NCBI RefSeq assembly: GCF_030285365.1
Contig: NZ_JASVDS010000010.1
Location: 1-64,000 of the forward strand
From: Roseateles subflavus
GTDB taxonomy: Bacteria; Pseudomonadota; Gammaproteobacteria; Burkholderiales; Burkholderiaceae_C
Direction: 5' to 3'
DNA length: 64,000 nucleotides
In this document: in pieces, positions 41,183 through 49,708 of the stretch
How positions within the stretch are numbered: the first letter of the stretch is position 1
Layout: each line of letters opens with the position of its first letter
The notes under the pieces: model-generated
What the model was told of the DNA's origin: nothing
Databases searched by the model: none
The model's input: the letters and a program-made list of their open reading frames with translations, nothing else
Translations under genes and position numbers: made by a program

Positions 41183-42154
41183 ATGAGTCTGCATGAGCAG
41201 CTGTATCGATGGACGGCGGAGCAAGACCTGGCACCGCCGCAGGCGCGCCAGCTCTGGGCCCTGAGCGGGCTGGACCAGCCGCCGCGCGACGTGCTTGAGC
41301 GTCTGCGCCTCGGCGCGGCCGGCCTGGCCGCAGGACTGCTGGGCCTGGGCGTGATGATGTGGGTGGCGGCCAACTGGGGCGAGCTGCCCCGCGCGGCCCG
41401 CTTCGGCCTGCTGCAGGGCCTGCTGGCGAGCACGCTTTTGGGCGCCTGGGCGCGCCCGGCCTGGCGCGGGGCCTTCGGCCTGCTGGCGCTGCTCAGCCTG
41501 GGCGGCCTGCTGGCGCTGTTCGGCCAGACCTATCCCACCGGTGCCGACGCCTGGCAGCTCTTCGCGCTGTGGGCGGCGCTGGCCCTGCCGCTGTGCTGGG
41601 GCGCCCGCAGCGAGCTGGTGTGGACGCCCTGGGTGCTGGTCATGGTCACGGCCATCGGCCTGTGGATGCATGCCCATGTCGGCTTCCGCTGGACGGTCAC
41701 GACCTCCACGCTGCGGGTGCATGCCTGCGGCTTCGTGGCACTGGCCCTGCTGTGCGCCGCCATGGCCCTGAAGCCGGCGACGCCCGGGGTGCAGCCGTGG
41801 GCCTGGCGGGCCGCGGTGCTGCTGGGCGTGATCTCGCTGTCTGCCACGGCCCTGGGCGGCCTGTTCGAACGGGAGGTGCAGCCGCAGTTCGGGCTCGGCC
41901 TGGCGGTGCTGGCCGGCGGCTTGGCAGCGGCCTGGCACTGGCGGGAGGTGTATGCGCTGAGCGCCCAGGCGCTGGCGCTGGACACCCTGCTGCTGTGCGG
42001 CCTGGCCCGCGCGATGCTGGAAGGCCAGCACGGCGAGCCCCTCGGCACGCTGCTCGTGCTGGGGCTGGCGGCCGCCGGCCTCCTGACGCTGAGCGTGCAG
42101 CTCATCCTGCGCCGCACACGCGCTGCGGCCGTCTCGCCGGAGGTCACGCCATGA
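41183..42154 (+). CDS. DUF2157-family membrane protein
   Basis: 323 residues from the ATG at 41183 with GGGGAGG upstream. A soluble N-terminal helix pair (about 1-40) precedes eight or more hydrophobic helices; ALFGQTYPTGADAWQLFALWAALALPL is the family's best-known segment. Function not known. It overlaps the GDYXXLXY gene by ATGA, and the same pair is found together in many proteobacteria, so the two products probably work together in the inner membrane. Confidence 0.9.
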   Translation: MSLHEQLYRWTAEQDLAPPQARQLWALSGLDQPPRDVLERLRLGAAGLAAGLLGLGVMMWVAANWGELPRAARFGLLQGLLASTLLGAWARPAWRGAFGLLALLSLGGLLALFGQTYPTGADAWQLFALWAALALPLCWGARSELVWTPWVLVMVTAIGLWMHAHVGFRWTVTTSTLRVHACGFVALALLCAAMALKPATPGVQPWAWRAAVLLGVISLSATALGGLFEREVQPQFGLGLAVLAGGLAAAWHWREVYALSAQALALDTLLLCGLARAMLEGQHGEPLGTLLVLGLAAAGLLTLSVQLILRRTRAAAVSPEVTP

Positions 42155-43770
42155 CGACGACACCGAAGGTCCCCGCCTGGATGGACGAGGCGCGCCAGCA
42201 GGGGCTGCTCGCGCCGCAGGCCGGGCTGCCGACGCCTGGGCGCCCCTGGCCCGTCCAGCTGCTGTCGGCGCTGGGCGCCTGGCTCGCGGTGGTCCCGCTG
42301 CTGTTCTTCCTGGCGCTCTTCTTCGAACGCGCCTGGCGGCACGGCCCCACGGCCTACCTGGTGGGCGGGGCGCTGCTGGCGGCGGCCCTGATCATCCTGC
42401 GGCAAGGGCGCGCGGGGCAGTTCCTCGAGCAGCTGGCCCTGCCGCTGCTCCTGCTGGGCATTTGCAGCGTCGGCTACGCCTTCGGCCGCGACCTGCCCTA
42501 CCGCGGCGCGCTCACGGCCTCGCTGGCCCTGTGCGGCGGGCTCTTGGTCGCCCTGCCGCGCCACTGGCTGCGCCTGCTCATCGGCATGGCCGGATCGTGG
42601 CTGTGCATGGCCCTGGTGCCCGGCGGGCAGTGGGGCGTGGGCATGGTGGCCCTGTGGTGGGCGATCTACCTGGCGCTGGGCGTCTGGGCCGTGGCGCAGG
42701 CCTGGGTCCATGCCCAGGGCCTGCAGGCGGGCGGGGCGGCGCGAGCGGCGCTGCTGGAGCCGGTCCTGCAGGGCTGGGCGCTGGGCTTGCTGCCCGCGCT
42801 GGCATGGTTGTGCGGCCCGAGCTTCATGATGGCGGGGGCGCTGGGGTCGGGTCTTGCCCGCGAGGTCCACGGCACGCTTGGCCCCTATCTGTGGCCGGCG
42901 GACCGGATGGGGCCGGCGCTGCTCTCGGTGCTGTCCGCGGGACTGGCGCAGGCGGTGCTCTCGAAGGCCTGGCCCGAGCTTGGCCGGCCGCGCGTGTGGC
43001 TGCCGGCCGTGCTGCTGATGGGGCTGGCCTCGGTGCTGCCGGCACTGGGAGCCTGTCTGCTGATGCTGAGCCTGGCGCTCGTGCGCGGCCGCCGGGTGCT
43101 GGCGCTGAGCGCCGCCGCGACGGGCCTGTGGGCGCTCGGCAGCTTCTACTACCAGCTGGACCTGCCCCTCACGGACAAGGCCCTGATCCTCGTCGTCGCC
43201 GGCGCGCTGCTGGGGGCCTGGCTGTGGCTCACCCGCGACCGGACCGGCGCGACCGCGCCTTCGGCCGCGTCGCAGCCCGACCCGGGTGCGCGGGCGGTGG
43301 CCCTGTGTGCGCTGCTGGCCCTCGGTCTCGTGAACGGGCTGATCTGGCAGAAGGAATCCCTGATCGCGCAGGGCCGCCCGGTCTTCGTGAGCCTCGCGCC
43401 CGTGGATCCGCGCTCGCTCATCCAGGGCGACTACATGCGCATCGCCTATGCCCTGCCGCCCGTGCCCGTGGTCGACGGGATCATCGGCCCCTGGCAGCGC
43501 CGGCCGCGTGTGGAAGGGGCGGTCGACGCCCGCGGGGTGCTGGGGCCGGCGCGGCTGCTGAGCCCGGACGATGCGCCCACGCCGGGCCTGCAGGTGCTGG
43601 AGCTGAGCCCCGTCAACGGGCGCTGGACGCTGGTCAGCGACGCCTGGTATTTCGCCGAAGGGCAGGAGCCGGTGTTCCGCACCGCGGCCTATGGCGAGTT
43701 CCGCGTGATGCCGGACGGCCGCGCCCTGCTGGTCGGGCTGGCCGACAAGGACCTGCGCCGCCTGCCCTGA
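42151..43770 (+). CDS. DUF4401 / GDYXXLXY membrane protein
   Basis: 539 residues. The N-terminal two thirds has ten or more hydrophobic helices (DUF4401-like). The C-terminal third is a soluble domain with IQGDYMRIAYALPP, the GDYxxLxY motif, and a beta-rich tail. The motif and topology recall a membrane protein with a periplasmic domain. The product is a fusion of two parts that are separate genes in some genomes. Coupled by a 4-bp overlap to the DUF2157 gene. Function unknown. Confidence 0.9.
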   Translation: MTTTPKVPAWMDEARQQGLLAPQAGLPTPGRPWPVQLLSALGAWLAVVPLLFFLALFFERAWRHGPTAYLVGGALLAAALIILRQGRAGQFLEQLALPLLLLGICSVGYAFGRDLPYRGALTASLALCGGLLVALPRHWLRLLIGMAGSWLCMALVPGGQWGVGMVALWWAIYLALGVWAVAQAWVHAQGLQAGGAARAALLEPVLQGWALGLLPALAWLCGPSFMMAGALGSGLAREVHGTLGPYLWPADRMGPALLSVLSAGLAQAVLSKAWPELGRPRVWLPAVLLMGLASVLPALGACLLMLSLALVRGRRVLALSAAATGLWALGSFYYQLDLPLTDKALILVVAGALLGAWLWLTRDRTGATAPSAASQPDPGARAVALCALLALGLVNGLIWQKESLIAQGRPVFVSLAPVDPRSLIQGDYMRIAYALPPVPVVDGIIGPWQRRPRVEGAVDARGVLGPARLLSPDDAPTPGLQVLELSPVNGRWTLVSDAWYFAEGQEPVFRTAAYGEFRVMPDGRALLVGLADKDLRRLP

Positions 43771-43782
43771 GGCCGGGAGGGC

Positions 43783-44052
43783 TCAGCCCTCGCCGGGCGC
43801 GCCGCCGTCCAGCATCAGGTCGATGAGCTGGTGCAGGAAATCCAGCGCCTCCTCGGGCGTGGGAAAGTAGTACTCGCCCCCGAGGTCCGCGGCGTCGCCG
43901 TCCGGGCCGATGTGGGCCAGGCCCCAGCCCTCGGCGCCGCCCCCGATGGCCAGCACCGCAAAGGTGCCAGGGGGCAGCTCGCGGGCGCTGCCACTGGTGA
44001 TGCGGATGTCCTTGCCGCGGTAGGTCTGGAAGCGTTTGAGAGGCTCGTACAT
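43783..44052 (-). CDS. Hypothetical protein
   Basis: 89 residues from the ATG at 44052. Short beta-rich protein (FQTYRGKDIRITSGSARELPPGTFAVLAIGGGAEGWGLAHIGPDG) with an acidic C-terminal helix EEALDFLHQLIDLML. No family name that I can give. Convergent with the preceding operon and divergent from the DUF427 gene, 66 bp away. Confidence 0.65.
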   Translation of the reverse strand: MYEPLKRFQTYRGKDIRITSGSARELPPGTFAVLAIGGGAEGWGLAHIGPDGDAADLGGEYYFPTPEEALDFLHQLIDLMLDGGAPGEG

Positions 44053-44118
44053 CCGGTGGATTGTCGGTGCAGACGGCCGCCCTATAGTCGCGGCATCTTC
44101 AATCCGGGAGTCCTGGGC

Positions 44119-44397
44119 ATGAAAGCCATCTGGAACGGCGTGACCCTCGCCGAGAGCAACGACACGGTGCTGGTCGACGGCAACCACTACTTCCCCGAGG
44201 CCTCGCTGAACAAGGCCTACACGAGCTTCAGCAACCACCGCAGCAGCAGTGAGAAGGGGCAGGCGCAGTACCTGAGCCTGCTGGTGAACGGCGAGTTCAA
44301 CCCCGATGCCGTGTGGTTCTACGCCAAGCCCAACGAGGCCTTCGCGGCCATCAAGGGGCGCGTGGCCTTCTGGAAGGGCGTGCAGATCGTCGAATGA
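44119..44397 (+). CDS. DUF427 domain protein
   Basis: 92 residues: MKAIWNGVTLAESNDTVLVDGNHYFPEASLN followed by beta strands including FNPDAVWFYAKPNEAFAAIKGRVAFWKGV, a standard DUF427 single-domain protein. Small cytosolic proteins of this fold have been linked to nucleotide or metabolite binding, but no reaction is established. Stand-alone. Confidence 0.92.
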   Translation: MKAIWNGVTLAESNDTVLVDGNHYFPEASLNKAYTSFSNHRSSSEKGQAQYLSLLVNGEFNPDAVWFYAKPNEAFAAIKGRVAFWKGVQIVE

Positions 44398-44410
44398 GCG
44401 GGCCGCGGCC

Positions 44411-46204
44411 TCAGTGCCGCTGCTGCCAGCGCTCCAGCCAGCCCGGCAGGTCCGCGAAGGGCATGGGGCGGCTGATGCCATAGCCCTGGCCGCAGTGACA
44501 GCCCAGGTCCAGCAGGCGCTGCCAGCAGTCCGCGTTCTCCACGCCCTCGGCGACGAGGCGGATGTCCAGCGCGCGGCAGAACACCACCAGGCTGGTCACC
44601 AGGGACAGGTCGAACTGGTTCTGGCCGAGCGTGATGATGTAGGACTTGTCGATCTTGATCTCCTTGATGGCGAACTCCCGCAGGTAGCCAAAGGAGGTGA
44701 AGCCCGCCCCGAAGTCGTCGATGGACAGCGCGATGCCCTCGGCGGCCAGCGCGTCGATGACGCGCCGGGCCTGCACCGGGTTGGCGATCAGCGCCGTCTC
44801 GGTCAGCTCCAGGGTCAGCTGTTCCGGCTGCAGGCCGTGGCGCTGCAGCACGGCCAGGAGCTGCTCGACGAAGTCCGCGTGCTCCAGCATGCGGGCCGAC
44901 AGGTTGATGGCCACCCGGGGGACGTCCGTGCCGCCGGGCAGGGCGGCGGCCTGGGCCAGCGTCGTGAGTTGCGCGAGCTGGGCCAGCACCCGCTCGAAGG
45001 TCTCCATCGTGAAGCGCGGCAGGAGGGTCGAGGGCTCGACGGCGGCGATGAACACGTCCGGCGCGATCGGCCCGAACTTGCGATGCTGCCAGCGCGCCAG
45101 GGCCTCGAAACCCAGCACGCGTCCGTCCCGCAGGTCGATCTTGGGCTGCCAGTGCCACTGCAGCTCGCCGCGGTCCAGCGCCAGCTCCAGGTCGCCCAGC
45201 AACGTCATGCGGTCCATGAAGTTGCTGCTCTTGGGCTCCAGGGCGTCGTAGATCACCGCCTTGTCCAAGCCCTTCTTCGCGCGGTACATGGCGTTGTCGG
45301 CGCGGCTCAGCAGCGTGTTCGGATCCTGGCCATGCTGCGGGCACAGGGCGATGCCGACCGAGGCGCCCACCTTCAGTACGTCCCCTTGCAGCGCGAAGGG
45401 CTGCTCGAGCAGACGCACCACCTTCAGGCCGAGCGCCTGCGCCACCTCCAGCGAATGCACGCCGTGCAGGATCATCGCGAACTCGTCACCCCCGAGCCGG
45501 GCCACGGTGTCGGCCTCGCGCACGCTGTCCTCCAGGCGCCGGGCCACCTCGACCAGCAGCCGGTCGCCGACGGCATGCCCCATCAGGTCGTTCACCTCCT
45601 TGAATCGGTCCAGGTCCAGCATCAGCACGGCGAAGGGGTCGGCCTTGCGGCGGTGGATCATGCACAGCTGCTCGAGCCGGTCGAAGAAGACGTGCCGGTT
45701 GGGCAGGTCGGTGAGCGCGTCGTGCAGGCTCTTGTGCAGCAGGTCCTGCTCGGCCTGGCGAAGCCGGGCCTGGACCTGGATCCAGTTCAGGCCTTCGTCG
45801 ATCGCGCTGCTGACCTTGTCGGCCGAGAGATCGAGCTTGGAGAGGTACTCGTGGATGCCCAGCTTGATGGCGTCGGCGGCCGTCTTCTCGCTGCCACCGC
45901 CGGTGACGGCCACGACCACGCAGTCCGCCCCCACGCTCTCCCAGATGTCGGGCAGCAGCTCGCGGCCATCGCCGTCGTCCAGCTTGAAGTCCAGGAAGAT
46001 GAAGGAGAAGCGCACCTTGCGTTCGCGCAGCTCGCTCAGCGCGCCCGACTTCGAGGAGGCCTCGGCGATGTGGATGGGCAGGCGATAGCGCCGCAGCATG
46101 CGCGCCAGACGCTCGCGATCGACATCGTCGTCGTCCACCACCAGGGCGTGGATCTCCTCCAGCGTGGAGCCGGTCGGTGGGGAGGGGGCGCGCAGGGGCG
46201 TCAT
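44411..46204 (-). CDS. Receiver-GGDEF-EAL signalling protein
   Basis: 597 residues from the ATG at 46204. A receiver (about 18-140; ALVVDDDDVDRERL with Asp in FIFLDFKLDDGDGRELL) is followed by a GGDEF domain (VARLGGDEFAMI, intact active site) and an EAL domain (GFEALARW, ETALIANP, DDFGAGFTSF, VAEGVE, all intact). It can make or break cyclic di-GMP; which activity dominates is not clear from sequence. It is the last gene of a three-gene operon with a sensor kinase and a receiver, so it is the likely output. Confidence 0.95.
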   Translation of the reverse strand: MTPLRAPSPPTGSTLEEIHALVVDDDDVDRERLARMLRRYRLPIHIAEASSKSGALSELRERKVRFSFIFLDFKLDDGDGRELLPDIWESVGADCVVVAVTGGGSEKTAADAIKLGIHEYLSKLDLSADKVSSAIDEGLNWIQVQARLRQAEQDLLHKSLHDALTDLPNRHVFFDRLEQLCMIHRRKADPFAVLMLDLDRFKEVNDLMGHAVGDRLLVEVARRLEDSVREADTVARLGGDEFAMILHGVHSLEVAQALGLKVVRLLEQPFALQGDVLKVGASVGIALCPQHGQDPNTLLSRADNAMYRAKKGLDKAVIYDALEPKSSNFMDRMTLLGDLELALDRGELQWHWQPKIDLRDGRVLGFEALARWQHRKFGPIAPDVFIAAVEPSTLLPRFTMETFERVLAQLAQLTTLAQAAALPGGTDVPRVAINLSARMLEHADFVEQLLAVLQRHGLQPEQLTLELTETALIANPVQARRVIDALAAEGIALSIDDFGAGFTSFGYLREFAIKEIKIDKSYIITLGQNQFDLSLVTSLVVFCRALDIRLVAEGVENADCWQRLLDLGCHCGQGYGISRPMPFADLPGWLERWQQRH

Positions 46205-46218
46205 GCAGGGGCTTTCTC

Positions 46219-46686
46219 TCAGGGCAGGCGGACGGAGGCCGCGTACTTGTCCAGGAAGTTCGCGAGCAGCGAGAACTGCGGCCCCACGGCCGACTTGACC
46301 ATGAAGCCGGCCACGTTCTCGTTGTAGGCGCGGGTGCGGTCGGCGTCGCGGGAGGACGTCGTCAGGACGAAGACCACCGTCTGCTTGAGCGCCGGGTCCT
46401 TGCGCAGCACCTCCAGGAACTGGAAGCCGTCCATGCGGGGCATGTTGAGGTCCAGGAGCACGAGATAGGGCGGGCTCAGGCGGCGGCTGGGGTGCTGGTT
46501 GCGCAGGATCTCCAGGGCCACGAGGCCGTCCTCCGCGGTCACGGTCTGGCAATGCACACCGAGCTTGCGGAAGCTGCGCAGCACGCCCTCGGTGGCGACG
46601 TCGTCGTCGTCGACCAGCAGCACACTGAAGGGCGGCGCCAGGGCCGAGGCCGCCGGCGCGGGGGGGGCCAGGGTGTCAGGATTCAT
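46219..46686 (-). CDS. Response regulator receiver
   Basis: 155 residues from the ATG at 46686, overlapping the kinase stop by 11 bp. Acidic pair in LLVDDDDVATEG, Asp in YLVLLDLNMPRMDGFQFLEVLRKDP, Thr in FVLTTSSRDAD and Lys in FMVKSAV, so it is complete. It is of the Rcp1 type associated with PAS/phytochrome kinases. It sits between its likely kinase and the receiver-GGDEF-EAL protein and may relay phosphate between them. Confidence 0.93.
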   Translation of the reverse strand: MNPDTLAPPAPAASALAPPFSVLLVDDDDVATEGVLRSFRKLGVHCQTVTAEDGLVALEILRNQHPSRRLSPPYLVLLDLNMPRMDGFQFLEVLRKDPALKQTVVFVLTTSSRDADRTRAYNENVAGFMVKSAVGPQFSLLANFLDKYAASVRLP

Positions 46687-48145
46687 CGTCCACCTCCTTG
46701 AGCGCAATCCGCGGCCAGTGCACGCGGAAGCAGGCGCCTCCGAGCGTGGGGCTGCGGCTGGCGACGATGGCGCCGCCGTGCGCGTTGATCATGCGGCGCG
46801 TCACCGCCAACCCCACGCCATGACCCGTCGTGGTGGCGCTGGCGCGGTGGAAGAGCTTGAAGATGCGCTCCTCCGCGCCGGCCGGGATGCCCTGGCCGTC
46901 GTCCTCGATCGCGAAGACGTTGAAGCGGCCTTCCTCGCGCATCTGGATCCGGATGCGGCCCTGGGTGCCCCCGTGGTGCTTCACGGCATTGCCGATCAGG
47001 TTGCGCAGGCTCAGGCTCAGGGGGGCCTGGGGCGCCGGGAAGGGCTGCCCCTGCACATCGACCTCCACCTGGAAGCCCGGCGGCAGGTGCACCAGGGCCA
47101 GCACCTCGTCAACCAGCGGGCCGGGATCGACGGTGTCCAGCCGCTGGTCCCGCTGGCCGGCGCGGGCGTAGTCCAGCAGGTCGTCGATCATGCGTTCGGC
47201 GCGCTCGATGCGGGTGCTGATGCGCTCGAAGTTCTGCAGCACGGGCGGCGTGATCGCGGACTCGGGCAGGTCCTCGCGGATCCAGCTGAGCAGGTCGGCG
47301 ATGCCCCGCAGCGGCGAGCGCAGGTCATGCGAAGCCACGTAGGTGAACTCCTCCAGCTGGGCATTGGTCTGGCGCAGGGCCGCCTCGGCCTTCTTGCGCA
47401 GGGAGATGTCGCTGACCATGGCCAGTGCGTGGCGGCCATCCGGCATGTCCAGCGTCGTCAGGGCGATCTCGACGGGGAACTCCTGGCCGCTGCGGTGCAG
47501 CGCCGTGAGGTCGCGTCCGGCGCCCATGCGGCGCAGCGTGGGCTGGCGGGCGTAGCCGTCGCGGAGCTGGACATGCCCTTCGCGGTAGCGGTCCGGCAGC
47601 AGCACCTCCAGCGGCCGGCCGATCAGGTCGCCCGCGGCATAGCCGAACTGGGCGTCCAGGGCCGGATTGCTCAGCTTGATGCGACCTTGCGGATCGACAA
47701 TCAGCAGGCCCTGCGGCATGGCCGCGAAGATCTGCTCGAACTGGCGCTGCATCTGGCGACGGACCGAGAGATCGGAGATGTAGGCCGCCGCACAGAGCTG
47801 CCCATCCAGGTGCATGGGGGCGAGGGCAATGTCGACAGGAACGGCGTGACCGTCGTGGTGCAGGGCATGCAGCTCGCGGCCGGCCCCCATGCGGCGCTGG
47901 CGCGGGTCGGCAAAGAAGGCGGCCATCCAGCTCTCGTGGTGCGGGCGGACCACCTCAGGCAGCAGCCCGGCCAGCGTCTGCCCGACGAGCGCGCCGGCCG
48001 CGTAGCCCAGCATGTGCTCGAGCGCGAGGTTGGCGTACAGAATGCGGGCTTGCGCCGGGCTCACCACCAGCACGCCGACGGGGGCGTGCTCAAGGACGGC
48101 GCGCAATTCGCCGACCGAGGGCGACGGGCTCTGGTCTTCAGCCAT
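46676..48145 (-). CDS. PAS-PAS sensor histidine kinase
   Basis: 489 residues from the ATG at 48145. Two PAS domains (about 12-125 and 135-250) share RRMGAGRELHALHHDGHAVPVDIAL and RRMGAGRDLTALHRSGQEFPVEIAL, so they arose by duplication. The HisKA segment is FTYVASHDLRSPLRGI with the phospho-His, and the ATPase has LIGNAVKHHGG (N-box), AIEDDGQGIPAG and HGVGLAVTRRMINAHGG. No membrane helix, hence cytosolic. First gene of the operon with a receiver and a receiver-GGDEF-EAL protein. The sensed signal is unknown. Confidence 0.94.
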   Translation of the reverse strand: MAEDQSPSPSVGELRAVLEHAPVGVLVVSPAQARILYANLALEHMLGYAAGALVGQTLAGLLPEVVRPHHESWMAAFFADPRQRRMGAGRELHALHHDGHAVPVDIALAPMHLDGQLCAAAYISDLSVRRQMQRQFEQIFAAMPQGLLIVDPQGRIKLSNPALDAQFGYAAGDLIGRPLEVLLPDRYREGHVQLRDGYARQPTLRRMGAGRDLTALHRSGQEFPVEIALTTLDMPDGRHALAMVSDISLRKKAEAALRQTNAQLEEFTYVASHDLRSPLRGIADLLSWIREDLPESAITPPVLQNFERISTRIERAERMIDDLLDYARAGQRDQRLDTVDPGPLVDEVLALVHLPPGFQVEVDVQGQPFPAPQAPLSLSLRNLIGNAVKHHGGTQGRIRIQMREEGRFNVFAIEDDGQGIPAGAEERIFKLFHRASATTTGHGVGLAVTRRMINAHGGAIVASRSPTLGGACFRVHWPRIALKEVDDES

Positions 48146-48372
48146 GTCCGGAACTCCCTGAACGCGGCGAGCAGGCTGTGTTCCGCCCCGCGCTGCGCAG
48201 CGGCCGCCCCGATCGGAAGACCGGGAGGCGGCGCTTGATATCAATCAAACAGGGGATTGACCCGGCGCGAAAGCAAAGACCCCGCGGGCCATGGGGCTGT
48301 GTTGCACTAGCTACGACGGTGCGCGGCCACGAACGAGGCTGAAAGAGGGGACGGCAGTTCGCGCGGCGTACG

Positions 48373-49581
48373 TCAGACGCGGGGCCACAGCACCCACAGG
48401 CGCAGCGGCTGCTTCATGCGGCCGGCCTGGGCCTCGGCCTCGGGGCCCCAGCCCCAGAAGAAGTCCGCCCGCACCGCGCCGACGATGGCGCTGCCGGTGT
48501 CCTGCGCCACCACGAGCCGGCGCAGCGGCGTGCTGCTGAGGGGCTCGCTGGTGTCCAGCCAGACGAGCGTGCCGTAGGGGATGCTGGTCTTGTCGACGGC
48601 AATGGAGCGGCCCGGCGTGAGCGGCACGCCCTGGGCGCCCTTGGGGCCCAGTTCGGGATCCGGCAGCGCCTCCTCGCGGAAGAAGACGTAACGCGGATTG
48701 GCCCACAGCAGCTCATTCAGGCGGGCCGGGTTGCGGCGGGCCCAGTCGCGGATCTGCGGCCAGGAGGCCTCGCCGGGGCGCAGTTCGCCCTTGTCGATCA
48801 GGTAGCGTCCGATGGACTGGTAGGGCTGGTCGTTGTGGCCGGCGAAGGCCAGGCGCAGCAGGCGCGTCTGCCCGTCGGGCTCCCGCATCTGCACCCGGCC
48901 GGAGCCCTGGATGTGCAGGACCAGCGCCTCGAGCGCGTCGTCCGTGTAGGCCAGCTCCAGGGGCTTGAGCCGGGCCTTCACGGCGGCGTCGCCCTCGATC
49001 TGGGCCCGGGTGAAGAAGGGCTTGCGCTGGGCCAGGTCCGGCGGCACGCCGTGCAGGGGGATGCGGAAGGCGCCCTGCGGCCGGCGGGCGGCCTGGAGCA
49101 GGGGCTCGAAGTAGCCCGTCACCAGGCCCTCGGTCTGGCCCTCCAGGCTCTCGACGCGCCAGGGCTGCAGCTGTTCGCGGAACCAGGCGCGCAGGGCGAT
49201 CTCGTCCTGCGGATCCGTGGCGAGGGCCGAGGCGCAGGCCGTCGCCCAGCCGGGGGCCGGCTTGCTGCAGGAGCGCAGCAGGGCGGGCCAGACGGCCAGG
49301 GTGCTGTCCTCGCTCCAGCCGGGCAGGTCCGACCACGCGGCCTGGACCCAGCGCGAACGCTCGCGCAGTTGCACGGGGGCGTTGGCGGGCGCCGTGTCGC
49401 CCGGCGGCACGGTGCCGGGCACGGGGGGCGTCACGACGGGCGCCGGCGGCAGGGGCGTCGTGCTGCACGCGGCCAGCAGTCCTAGAATCGCCGCGCCCAG
49501 CAGGCTCCGCAAACGCCGGCCTCGCGAGGCCGCTGCGGGGGCGGCCGGGGCCGTCTGGAAGGAAGAGGAAGCGAACAACAT
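48373..49581 (-). CDS. mltA: Membrane-bound lytic murein transglycosylase A
   Basis: 402 residues from the ATG at 49581. A TTG at 49512 would give a shorter, more standard lipoprotein signal; the lipobox LAAC is near residue 38 of the longer form. The MltA domain has WFREQLQPWRVESLEGQTEGLVTGYFEPLL. The 3D domain ends with VVAQDTGSAIVGAVRADFFWGWGPEAE, which carries the catalytic Asp. The enzyme cleaves peptidoglycan to anhydromuropeptides at the outer membrane. Its ATG overlaps the start of a small opposite-strand gene in CATG. Confidence 0.94.
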   Translation of the reverse strand: MLFASSSFQTAPAAPAAASRGRRLRSLLGAAILGLLAACSTTPLPPAPVVTPPVPGTVPPGDTAPANAPVQLRERSRWVQAAWSDLPGWSEDSTLAVWPALLRSCSKPAPGWATACASALATDPQDEIALRAWFREQLQPWRVESLEGQTEGLVTGYFEPLLQAARRPQGAFRIPLHGVPPDLAQRKPFFTRAQIEGDAAVKARLKPLELAYTDDALEALVLHIQGSGRVQMREPDGQTRLLRLAFAGHNDQPYQSIGRYLIDKGELRPGEASWPQIRDWARRNPARLNELLWANPRYVFFREEALPDPELGPKGAQGVPLTPGRSIAVDKTSIPYGTLVWLDTSEPLSSTPLRRLVVAQDTGSAIVGAVRADFFWGWGPEAEAQAGRMKQPLRLWVLWPRV

Positions 49582-49708
49582 GGGCGTGATTGTGCTGGAG
49601 GCCCTCGGGGCCCTGGGACTGCTGATCTTCATCGTCTGGTGGACCATGTTCTCCGGCCGCCGCCGGGGTGAGCGCGAGCTGCCGCCCGAGGACGACCGCT
49701 CGCGCTGA
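49580..49708 (+). CDS. Small single-pass membrane protein
   Basis: 42 residues: MGVIVLEALGALGLLIFIVWWTMFSG is one hydrophobic helix, followed by a charged tail RRRGERELPPEDDRSR. GGAAGAGGAAG lies 8-18 nt upstream of the ATG, a good ribosome site. Such one-helix proteins are common in proteobacteria and often poorly annotated. The gene is squeezed between mltA (divergent) and the SpecificRecomb gene (convergent). Confidence 0.6.
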   Translation: MGVIVLEALGALGLLIFIVWWTMFSGRRRGERELPPEDDRSR

